DNA of 64,000 bases from contig CM067374.1 of the NCBI GenBank assembly GCA_034401795.1, forward strand, positions 98,304,860-98,368,859. The letters are read 5' to 3'. This document shows, one piece after another, positions 45,810 to 55,867 of this stretch (position 1 is the stretch's first letter; every line of letters starts with the position of its first letter). The notes below the pieces were generated by a model that was given only the letters and a program-made list of their open reading frames with translations, was not told where the DNA came from and did no database searches. A program made the position numbers and the translations under genes. The DNA is from Chaetoderma sp. LZ-2023a. Lineage: Eukaryota; Mollusca; Caudofoveata; Chaetodermatida; Chaetodermatidae.

Positions 45810-46720
45810 TTACTAGATGGACTGTGTCCCGCGTGTCGAGCCCTTTAGGTTTCTGAATATCACACATCATGTGTAGCATGATTTCTTTAAATAGTATTAC
45901 TAGATGGACTGTGTCCCGCGTGTCGAGCCCTTTAGGTTTCTGAATATCACACATCATGTGTAGCATGATTTCTTTAAATAGTATACCCCTTGATAAATCA
46001 AATGTCTATTTAAAACTCTAACACTATTCATATTCTTGAAAAGGAGACAAATCACACCGAAATAAAATAAGTCAAAACCACGTAAATAACTTTCATACTT
46101 AATTTTAATTTTGCAACAAACTGAATGCAATGATGATATATAACAAATCTGTAAAGTTTCATTGGAATCGAATAAGCCCTTGATAAATTACAAGATCATT
46201 GAAAAACTTTAACATACTTCTAATTCTGGGGCTAAGTAGGATATAAATTATACAAAAATAAACTATGTCCACTGTCCAAGCCCGGGAAAAATAAAGAAAA
46301 AATTTGGAAAATCTTATTTATTGTCATGTAGACTAAATGCACTGATGGTATAAAACAAAACTGCAACGTTTAAATGGGATTGGATAAGTCCTTCATTGAT
46401 TAAATGTCAACTGAAAAACTCTTACCTTCTAATTCTTAGCTTAAACAGGATATATATCACACACAAATATTCTTAAGTTCAAACCCCTAAAAATATGGAA
46501 AGAATTTGAAAATCATTTCAATTATGATGGACACTAGATGCAGTGATGGTATAGATCAAATCTGTAAAGTCATATCAACATTGGATAAGTCCTTGATGAA
46601 TTAACTGTCCATTTAAAAATTGTAACATTTACCTAATTCTTGTCTCACCGGACATCGGAAGTCATTTGGATCACTATGTCGAGATCCTCCGCTTCGCTAT
46701 GGGCTCTGAATACAAAAAAT
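45810..46720. repeat. Family C repeat, longest copy, with an exact 87 bp tandem duplication
   Basis: 45810-45896 and 45897-45983 are identical 87-base units starting TTACTAGATGGACTGTGTCC. Then follow sub-repeats of about 170-190 bases ('GATAAATTACAAGATCATTG', 'TTGGATAAGTCCTTCATTGA'). The end is 'GAAGTCATTTGGATCACTAT' and 'GCTTCGCTATGGGCTCTGAA'. Confidence 0.88.
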
Positions 46721-47655
46721 AACATCTATTTAATCTGTATTTCGCCTATTTGAAGCCTAGGATTCTATTACGACAAGAGGTGTTCAATTTCCAAATGAAC
46801 ATCTCTGAGAAAGGTGGTGAGATTATATTCAATAAAAAAAGTCAATTTCCCAGTACAAATTCTCGCCGCCTTACGACTATGTTTAATGTATACCTCAAAG
46901 ACATCATACCGGAAGCAAAATTTCTTAATTGGAACGCCTAAATCTTGTGTATCCTTTAATAAAGATCATTTACTACATCAAAATTAATCCTAAATTTAAC
47001 ATAAAATGTCGTCGCAAAAAGAGATAAATCACATGATTCGCCTCCAATCGCAAAAGAACTTTATTTAGAGCGAGTACTCGAATATAAATATTCTGGACTC
47101 GGAATTGTTATATCTTACCAACTGAATATTGTACTTTAGGTCTGATCTGAATAATGGGTATCCATTTGATAACAAACTCCCGTTAGCGTATTAGATCTCG
47201 TGAGAACACCGCGCCTCCAATTGCAAGAGCCCCTCACTCGCCAACATAAGAAGCGATCTATCTCATTTTAATTCTCAGACTTTCAAGCAATTTTTGTCGT
47301 ACGTCTTGATTCATAAATTTGGTCTTAACTGTCTCGCTGCTGCAAGCCACCAGAAAATAATTTTAATGATCAAAAACGCTTCACTTACTGAATATTTTGA
47401 AAACAATTTGGCTGAAAGTTGTTGGTATCTTAGCACCTCAAAATGTTTTCAAAATATTTAGCAGGTCCAGAGATATTACCACCGGAATGTCGCCTGTAAA
47501 AACTTTTCATAAGGAAGGTATTTATCATGTTAAGACTGCTTTACGTGTATTTTGACTACAAAATTGTGGAATAAACTTTAGTATATCTTGAACATACGTG
47601 GCCTACTACGATTAGCAGTAATCTAATAGGTGGCAGAGATCTACAATTCTGAGGC
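46720..47655. repeat. Dispersed repeat family G, copy 1, plus a family F pair
   Basis: 46860-47060 resembles 62730-62910 ('CTTACGACTATGTTTAATGT' against 'CGTATGACTATGCTTAATGT', 'AATTGGAACGCCTAAATCTT' against 'AATTGGGATCGCCTAAACAT'). 47225-47310 resembles 50410-50490 inside the hAT element ('CCAACATAAGAAGCGATCTA' against 'CCAACCTAAGAAGCGACTTA'). At 47395-47500 two facing family F words surround GTTGGTATCTTAGC. Confidence 0.65.
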
Positions 47656-48670
47656 CTGTGTCATGGTGCTATTAGGCCAGGTATAGGAAATTCTGGGTGA
47701 AATTATATATTATTGATTTTATCCAGCATAAATTAGAATGTTCCTAATCATGGCCAGCTGAATCATATGAAATCAAGCATGACAGTTCTTGGAGTATAGT
47801 GGAGAGGACAATAGCCCAATTAATAGCCAGGACAATTAAAGCCACCCAGCCTGCAGTGTGGACATAATAAATCACAGTATTCCAAGACATGTATATACTG
47901 AACTTTCATATATAACATACATCTGAAAATACATGTTCATAATCTGATAACCATTTTCATTCTAAATTCCCACAAACATATTTCAAGACATTGGCATAAG
48001 AAACCTGCATATTATTTTGGAAATAATTTGACTGAAAGTTGTTGCTGTCTCAAGCAGAAACAACTTTCGCTTTGATTGTTTTCAAAATAGTCATCAAGAT
48101 TTTCTGGTTTTGTCAGAGTAAAATACTGTCAACGCATACAGCATGAAAGTGGTTAATTATATTTATTTTATAGAATTGCATAAATCCTGTATTCACAAAT
48201 ACTAAACAAATTATTAATGATTTTAGACATGTTTTGAACTTATTTCGAACATGTCCCTTCACTAGCTTCCTGTTTACTTTAACTACCACTAGCTATAAAA
48301 TGTAAAGGAATTTGTGTATTTGGGAGAGTGAGTGAGAGAAACAGTGAGAGAGAGAGAGCTAGAGATAGAGATAGAGATATAGATAGATAGGAGACAGAGA
48401 TTTAAGCCAGAATAGTAGATAGATAGCGTTCTTAGTTTGTATAGAAATTTTGTATCAACATCAGTTTGTGTATAGAGTCAATTTAAAATTATTAAAAGTT
48501 GAAGTCATTTATTATTTGAAGAACCGTCTTGTTGAATACTATTAAAGTGTCTTCACCAATTTTCACCTGCCACCTCATCCTGGCAATTTCTGAAGTGTAG
48601 CAGAGCCATTGCCACCCAGCTAATCTCCCTCAGTGCTTTAAGATAGGTGGAAATTAGCCTCGCTACATCT
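47655..48670. repeat. Duplicated segment, copy 2
   Basis: The partner of 43680-44420 (see there). It is longer because of a GA-rich microsatellite (48323-48400) and extra unique sequence between the two shared blocks. Confidence 0.85.
48323..48400. repeat. GA/GATA microsatellite
   Basis: GAGAGTGAGTGAGAG then AGAGATAGAGATAGAGATAT, lying inside the second duplicated segment and absent from the first. Confidence 0.9.
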
Positions 48671-49390
48671 GTATGAATTTCTAGGAGTCCGGGACTCCGG
48701 GAATGTATCAAGTCAGAGATCAATGTAAAGTTGAGCGATCCTGTGACATGATTGTTATTATTACACGCTATTCTTACAAATTTGTTCTTAAAAAAATGTT
48801 TTCCTGATACAAATTGCTGAGTTTGGGGGTGGGTTTCTAATACAGTTTTGCGGTTTTGAAACTGCTAAGAAAACATTGGAGCATGTCAAAGCTAGGGGGT
48901 GGGATTCTATTTGAGAATGGGCTTTAATTAGGCAAAATACTACAATTAAATCTACTAAAATTATATGGAAAGTTAATGTTGCATCATGCAATTCAAACTT
49001 AACGTGTCAGGGTTTTCGTCAGTGACATTTTTTATTGTGACAACACTAGACAGGTGACATAGATGTCTTAATTGTGACATCCATTGACAAGTGACATATT
49101 TTGACTATGATGTCAGTTGAAACATATGCTTGATAGCTTGAGTGACAGTCCGAATTCATCAATTGACGTTGATAAATCTTAGTAGCATTGACTAGTTTCG
49201 TGTCACATCAGGCCTCGATATTTCAGAATTTATGACAGGCTATTTTTTGGTTCCGTGCACTGTGATGATGGGAACCTACCGGAAAATGATAATTTACCAT
49301 ATTATAATTTATTGGCAGGGTGAGCGGGAAAGCATCCTTAATAATCAACTGAATGGAAACAACAGAAATGATCTCGCCTGCCAGCACCTC
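48670..49390. other. Unassigned, with clustered TGACA words
   Basis: 49019-49130 holds repeated TGACA/GTGACAT words at irregular spacing ('GTGACATTTTTTATTGTGAC', 'CAGGTGACATAGATGTC', 'AAGTGACATATTTTGAC'). No gene. Confidence 0.45.
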
Positions 49391-49408
49391 ATATATATAT
49401 ATACATAC

Positions 49409-49468
<60 letters not shown>
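49391..49468. repeat. TA microsatellite, left flank of the hAT-like element
   Basis: TA dinucleotides with short TACATACA interruptions. Plus-strand Ile/Tyr open frames here are artefacts. Confidence 0.95.
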
Positions 49469-49472
<4 letters not shown>

Positions 49473-51051
49473 GGCTGGGCGGTTTGGCCAAAAAGAAAAC
49501 CGGTGACGGTATCACTAATTAAACCGGTATTAACGAAATACCGGTTTAAGGGGTTAGAATGATCAAAAATAATTTGAAATATTAAAATATGCCGTTTTCA
49601 TTAGCCACAGTACATGTATTTTGCGATTTGACAACTGACGTAAATTGCCACGAAATTAGAACGGTAACTACGTACGACTGCTCACTTCGACGCTATCTAT
49701 CTCAAAATAGTAGTTAAAATAAATTAAACAAATCGTCTGGTTCATGTGATGTCGTGAAAATAACACTAACTACTAAAATGTTAATTTTCAACACTGTTAT
49801 TAAGTAACTATTTTCGAAAGCCTACTAAAATCTAACGCGTGTAAGTAGGAACCCGGATATGAGAGCGAGTTTAGGCTCCTAGTAGAGTACTGCACATATG
49901 GTTAGAGTTCGTATAACCACCTACAGTATGATCTTTTCTAGTAAGTCATGTGTTTGTATTCGAGTATTCGGTATTTAGTAATACTCCTTGATAAACTGTT
50001 GTTCAAGTGGGTGAATGTCATTCAGCACGTAACTAAAGAGTAGTCATTTCCCAGAAATCGTGCCTCAAGAATTCTCACAAAAAATGTATTTGACTATTTT
50101 TCGAGGTTCATATGTCATATAATAGAGATTATGATAATTTGACAACATAAACGCAATGATTCGTGAATCTGGCTTAAATCTACTTAAATCAACACTCCGT
50201 ACTTGAAGATATACGAAGACGAAAAAGACCGGGCCGTAAAACAAAACGATGTGATTCTAACGTCTATCGAGCAGAAGTCGCGTGATAAAAAATACTACAA
50301 ATTTCATTCATAAAATTGATAGTAGTGAATATCCCGGCGGAAGAATTTGTTAACAACCAATCACATTATGCCTGCTTGTATTTGAGAGGCTAAGAGGTGT
50401 ATTTTACTTTAACTACTTTGCCAACCTAAGAAGCGACTTAATCGTTTTCATTTCTCGGGTGTTCAAGCAATTTGTCTCGTATGCCTTAGTCCGTGATGGA
50501 TCATTTTATGTTTGTTGAAATCTAAGGGACATAATGATTTGTTTGGATTGGGAGTTCATTGTATAGCGTCGTTGTTTTCACAGCGCGTTTCTTGATTTTT
50601 TTTGGTATCGTGTCACACTTGGAATCCTAATTAAACATAGTACAAACTCGAATTGAAAAAAGGATTATTTGTTGCAAAGAAATTTAGATTTTCAAAATAT
50701 TCAATCTTACATTGAACACGCAGAGCTTACGTCATGTAAAATTCATTGCTGGCAAATCAAATCATATTTGCCGAGGGTCGTCCTCGGCCGATTTGTTGGG
50801 ATTTCACCAACACCCTTGCTTTCCCACGGCTAATAGTTATAGATGACTGTATTTTATGTCTCTAGTAGCAAATGGTTACACCAGATGATAATATTAAACT
50901 GCAAGTCAAGAACAAACTAGTTTAGGACAGTCACCAGATTTTGCGCAATGGCGATCTTACGGTCAGTTTTTCGTTTTTATTTTCGTAATGGTTTTTAAAC
51001 CGTCGCCATAAAAAACCGTGAGACGGTGTGAAACCGGTATACCGCCCAGCC

Positions 51052-51055
<4 letters not shown>
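49469..51055. mobile_element. hAT-type non-autonomous element
   Basis: The ends are perfect 15-base inverted repeats: TTAGGGCTGGGCGGT at 49469-49483 and ACCGCCCAGCCCTAA at 51041-51055. The 'AGGGCTGGGCG' terminus is characteristic of a large group of hAT elements. Near each end 'ACCGGT' words recur (AAACCGGTATTAACG, GTGAAACCGGTATACC). The 1.59 kb interior has no transposase-like open frame, so it is a deleted or decayed passenger. The flanks are TA repeat on both sides, so an 8-base target duplication would be invisible. Part of the interior (50410-50490) is shared with family G copies elsewhere. Confidence 0.85.

Positions 51056-51114
<59 letters not shown>
51056..51114. repeat. TA microsatellite, right flank of the hAT-like element
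   Basis: Continues the TA tract interrupted by the hAT-like element. Confidence 0.95.
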
Positions 51115-51119
<5 letters not shown>

Positions 51120-51720
51120 CTGGCAACTGCGCTTTTGAACAATCAGTCAGGCTGTGTTATCGGACCATAGTAATTATATGATCATAAATGCCCGGAGATA
51201 ATAAGATTTCTATACGAAATACGTAAGATAGACCTCAAGTAATGCATGTATTTTTCTGAAAAGTTATTTCTCCAGAACTTGCCACCACAATCACAATCGG
51301 TCAATGCTGTTTGATTAACCAATTAATTAATTATACGTATGTTTAGCCTTGATGTCAGCATGAGGACATTCGTTTGAATGGGAAACACTCCTTGAATCTA
51401 TACTCGTAGGTGTGAATTTACTGTTCAAGTGTGATCTTATCAACACATACTATCACTATGAATGCTGTATATCGGCAAATTTGTATTTAGCTCATAGTTC
51501 ACTGATTGGCACCATCATCTTTGTTAACCCACTGGCCCAATAAACAAAAATGTCACATATCTCAATCTCCATGCAAACAAACAGGAAAGCTGTTAAATAT
51601 TTTGAAATTAATATGACTGAAGGCATTACTGCTTATTAGCTTGCTTGCAGGCATGTTAATTTCAAAATATTCAACAAAATATACTGGATATGGTAACTAA
51701 TTTACATTTCAGGGCTTTGT
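51115..51720. other. Unassigned, ending in a family F pair
   Basis: At 51593-51690 'TTAAATATTTTGAAATTAAT' and 'TTAATTTCAAAATATTCAAC' form facing ends around GGCATTACTGCTTATTAGC. This is the clearest palindromic pair of family F. Confidence 0.55.
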
Positions 51721-51960
51721 CTTTGAAGGGGTTAATGAACAAGGGGCCAAAATGTGATGTCAGTACTGAATGTCTATACGCAAGGCAAGAAGAGTATTTT
51801 CGAAAGTCTATCACCGAAATAACTGGCTCACCAACCGAACCAGTCATTCCAGTGGCAAATTAAAAAAAATTACATCCCTTTGCCTGTAAATGGACATTCA
51901 GTATTGAAATATTGTGATTTTTCTTAGGCAATCTTGACCATCAAAGGGCGAATCGCTGTT
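51720..51960. repeat. Family P foldback MITE
   Basis: 'AAGTCTATCACCGAAATAAC' and 'CATTCCAGTGGCAAATTAAA' arms; centre 'GGCTCACCAACCGAACC' is degenerate. Confidence 0.8.
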
Positions 51961-52059
51961 GCTTGCTGTTAATCTGTTCAGATATTCTAAGGCCCGATTT
52001 ATAAGTCGAACTTCTCATGTGCAGTGCCAGCAAGAGTCCACTATTTAAATCAACCAGTT

Positions 52060-52300
52060 GCCCTGTAGGTGGGGTTTAGAATACACCTTCCGTATCCTCT
52101 GCGTGTCGTAAGAGGCAACTAAGGGAGGTACGGTGAGGTAACCCTGACATAAATCTCGAGTGCTGAAGACGGAGGTTCCAGGCCACACGGCGCACTCTAA
52201 TAAACCATGGATCCACGCACTTAAAGCTTATGATCATGTCGATAGTCACTTACAGGACTGGCGGTATGATCAGTGAACGACAAGAAGAAGATCAACCAGT
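52060..52300 (+). repeat. SINE-like dispersed repeat
   Basis: The head 'GCCCTGTAGGTGGGGTTTAG', then 'TACACCTTCCGTATCCTCTG' and 'CGTGTCGTAAGAGGCAACTA', resembles tRNA-derived SINE-like repeats widely seen in mollusc DNA. The tail ends in a simple AAGAAGAAG. I have not shown A and B boxes, so the class is tentative. Confidence 0.55.
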
Positions 52301-52607
52301 CATCATTGGCACGGCGCGACCGAAAGTTCCACATAAAACAGGCCTAAGGATTTTAAAATTGTACTGTTTTGGTTAAATTGACAAAGCCTTCAATAGGAAT
52401 TTTTTGCAAGTCTGAACAAGCTGCTTAATAATTCGCCGTTATTTTCCAGCCCCCACCCTACACCAAACCTTTATGCTTAATAATAGGTGGGAGGGATATC
52501 ATATTATTACCACATTTTCTCACCAGATTGACAACTATGTGTACACGTCTGTTCAAGCTAACGTGTACAAGTGTACTAGTATTGTTCCAAATGCACACCC
52601 CTAATAA

Positions 52608-54600
52608 CAACAAGAGGCCCAAGGGGCCTGTATCGCTCACCTGGACAATAGGCATTTCAACTAGAATGCTCTTTATCAACAAGATATTTTACCACATAAT
52701 CTATTGGCAAACCATTTATCCGACAGTTTCGAAAAATTGCAAATTTGAGATCAGAATACCCAAAAACACATAAAAACAATTTCGGCCTCAAAATCAATCA
52801 AAAAAAAAATGGCCACCAAACATGCTATATTTTGATTGGCCCACAGCGGCCATGTTTTTTGACGGATCAACTTCTCTGGAACAAACTTTAATGGCCCTTA
52901 GGCCCTAATCATATGTGCCAAATTTTGGCCCGATCCCTTCAGCGCTTCTGGAGAATACGTCATTTTCGCTACAACTAGGTCAACCAAGATGGCCGCCGAA
53001 CCAATTGACCAATCAAGTTCCCTTGCCATAAATCATATTTCATGAGGTTTGCATCAATCCCCCAAGCCGTTTCGGAGAAGATTTTTAAAGACGTTTCCTA
53101 AAATCGGCCTAAATCCAAGATGGCCGCTGGCCTAATTGGCCGATCGAGTTCATTTGAACAAACTTAGATCTCTATTCCCTATGAATGCTTCCTCCAAAAT
53201 ATAACTGAAATCGGCCAAGTGGTTCTTGAGAAGTCATTTAAAGAATTCCCCATTGCTTTACTATGGCTCATTGCTTTACTATGGGAGCCTTTGGCGGGAA
53301 AACAAACCAAGATGGCAGCCAAACCGTTTATCTGACAGTCTCGAAAGTGGCATATTTGAACTCGCCACACTGATAAGCATATATAAAGCAATTTTCGCCA
53401 TCAAACTACACCAAATATAAAAAAGCCAATATGACCTAGAAACTCTGAATTTTGATTGGTTGATGGAGGCCAAGTTTTTTAACGAACAAACTTCCCTTGA
53501 ACAAACTTGAAAGGCGCTTGGTCCCTAAGCATATTTACAAAATTTCAGCTCTATCCCTTCAGCAGTTCGGGAGAAGTCGTTTTCACGAAAACTAGGTCAT
53601 CCTAGATGGCCGCTAAGCAAATCGGCCAATCGGGTTGCCTTGAACAAACTTGGGTCTACCGCTACCACAGATGATGTGTTATGAGGTTTGAATCAATTCC
53701 TCCAGCGGTTTCGGAGGAGATTTTTTAGTGTTTCTAAAAATCAGCCATTTTGGCCAACGGCCATCTTGGATTTTGACCGATCCGCTTCGTTTGAACAAAC
53801 TTAGATCTCTATGCCCTATGAATGCTTCCTCCAAAATATAATTGAAATTGTCCCAGTGGTTCTTGAGACGAAGTCGTTTAAAGAATTCCCCATTGCTTTA
53901 CTATGGGCCCATTGCTTTACTATGGGAGCCTATGGCGGGAAAACAACCCAAAATGGCAGCCAAACTGTTTATCCGCTAGTCTCGAAAGTGGCATATTTGA
54001 ACTAGCCACACTGATAAGCATATATAAAGCAATTTTCGCCATCAAAATACATCAAATACAAAAAAGCCAATATGACCAACAAACACTAAATTTTGATTGG
54101 TTGATGGCGGCCATGTTTTTTAATGTACAAACGTCCCTTGAACAAACTTGAATGGACCTTGGTCCCTAAGCATATTTACCCAATTTCAGACCTATCCCTT
54201 TAGCGGTGCGGGAGAAGTCATTTTCGCGAAAACTAGGTCATCCAAGATGGCCGCCAGGCAAATCAGGTTGCCTTGAACAAACTTGGGTCTACCATTGCAA
54301 TAGATGATGCGTTATCAGTTTTGAATCAATTCCTCCAGCGGTTTCGGAGAAGATTTTTTTAAGTGTTTCTAAAAATCGGCTATTTTGGCCGCCGGCCATC
54401 TTGGATTTTGGCCGATCGGCTTCATTTGAACAAACTTGAATCTCTATGCCCTAGGGATGCTTCCTGCCAAATATAATTGAAATCGGCCCAGTGGTTCTTG
54501 AGAAGAGGTCATTTTAAAGGAAAAGTTGGCGGATGGACGACGGACGGTCGCCACGACATAAGCTCACTCGGCCTTTCAGGCCAGGTGAGCTAATAATAAA
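52608..54600. repeat. Repeat array family A, second location
   Basis: It opens CAAGAGGCCCAAGGGGCCTG at about 52610 and closes AAGCTCACTCGGCCTTTCAG then GCCAGGTGAGCTAATAATAA at about 54595. It contains an internal direct duplication of about 650 bases (53240-53530 against 53885-54170: 'CATTGCTTTACTATGGGAGC', 'TAAGCATATATAAAGCAATT'). Some sub-units run in inverted sense ('GCCATCTTGGATTTTGACCG', 53762). Confidence 0.88.
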
Positions 54601-54929
54601 CTACCTGGCATAAACGTATTACACAAGAGATGTATGGTTTGTGACACAAATAAACTGCTCTTCAACCTGATTGACAAGCCGCCTATAGTACATATGTACA
54701 AATATGACAAGACAAAGAATGGTACTATATTCCATTTCTTTGTTGAACTTAAATGTTTCTTCGGTATAACTTTGTTGAACTTGACTAAATGTTTCTTGGG
54801 TATAATGGTTGTCCATCATGTATATAACTATCATTGCATGTAATTTCTTTGATGGGTAGCTAAATACTACAATCATACATGTACAATTGATGCATACCAT
54901 AAACATGATAAACGTTTAACGCGTACATC
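54600..54929. other. 3' flank of exon zf1, nothing recognised
   Basis: A short direct repeat 'GAACTTAAATGTTTCTT'/'GAACTTGACTAAATGTTTCT' lies at 54745-54800. No poly(A) signal that I would defend. Confidence 0.4.
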
Positions 54930-55321
54930 TCAGTTGTTCGGTTTATGCTTCTGACTTTTATGCCAGTACAGAGATCGTCTCCACCGGAACTCTTTCAAGC
55001 AAATGTTACATGTGTATACTTGGCCAGAGTGTTTGCACTTGATATGTTCTCGAACGGTTTGCGAGGACTTGAAAAGTGACTTACAAACAGGACATTCATA
55101 TGGAAGATTCAAAGCAGATTCTGGATTCAGGTTGCGAAACTGTCCATCGTAATTTGACATGGACTTATGTCTCATATAAAATGGTGCAGATGCTTGCTCA
55201 ATAAGTGGCACAGAAAGACTTCTACTTTTATTGGATTGGTAATTGTCAATCAAACTGGAAGGCTGGTCTGGATAAGAGCTGGCTTTCAGGATTGATGAAA
55301 TCTTGGTGTCATAGTAGCTCA
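54930..55321 (-). CDS. Alternative 3'-terminal zinc-finger exon zf1 (most 5' of the set)
   Basis: The acceptor TATTTTTTTCAG ends at 55322; two bases (TG) complete a split codon, then 129 residues run to the stop. There is no in-frame ATG near the start of the open frame. The 75-residue Ser/Tyr-rich linker precedes finger 1, C76-x2-C79-x12-H92-x4-H97, and finger 2, C104-x2-C107-x12-H120-x4-H125, both C2H2. The bridge HSGQVYTC and helix FRWRRSLYWH define subfamily B with zf2 (REH in finger 1, W-R in finger 2). It ends in a basic KSQKHKPNN tail. As the first alternative exon after the missing common part, it is the nearest to the expected constant exons. Role: isoform-specific DNA binding. Confidence 0.93.
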
Positions 55322-55479
55322 CTGAAAAAAATATACTGCGAGTTATTGTCCCAGAATTACATTACTGATTTAGCATGGCAGCTAATTAATATACAGCTTA
55401 ATACCAGACTGGGAATGATCACTGAATATTTATATTAATTATACAGGGATGGTTATATATCGCTCGAGTTTCAATTTTA

Positions 55480-55705
55480 ATCCTTTAACCCTTAAATTTG
55501 CAAATTTTCTCAAAGAAAATGTCCATTTGCAGACCAAAAGAAGACTATTTGTGAAGATCTATCAGCAGAATAACTAGCTCAGTTATCGATCCAGTCATTC
55601 CAGTGGTTAATCTTTAAAAAAAATTGTCTTCTCTTGGTCTGCCATGGACATTTCTCAAGAACACTGCAGAAGCCATTTTTTGTTGGTTTGAGTGTTAGAG
55701 GGTTA
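55480..55705. repeat. Family P foldback MITE
   Basis: Ends 'TCCTTTAACCCTTAAATTTG' and 'TTGAGTGTTAGAGGGTTAAA'; palindrome centre 'AGCTCAGTTATCGATCC'. Confidence 0.85.
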
Positions 55706-55867
55706 AAATTACACAACATCGGACATCTAATATGACGTTCCATTGGATGATGATAATTATGAGATTTCAACCTAAATAATAGCGTATGGTAATATTTGAA
55801 ATGTGGCATAGGATTATAAACAGAATTTCAAATGAATTCACATTAATATTATCAATTATCAAGTCTT

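Noticed and set aside
45810..45983. The 87 bp duplication as a possible CRISPR-like or satellite array
   Set aside because: Only two adjacent copies without spacers, inside a known dispersed repeat.
49232..49522. 96-codon plus-strand frame with an Ile-Tyr run
   Set aside because: Translation of the TA microsatellite running into the hAT-like end.
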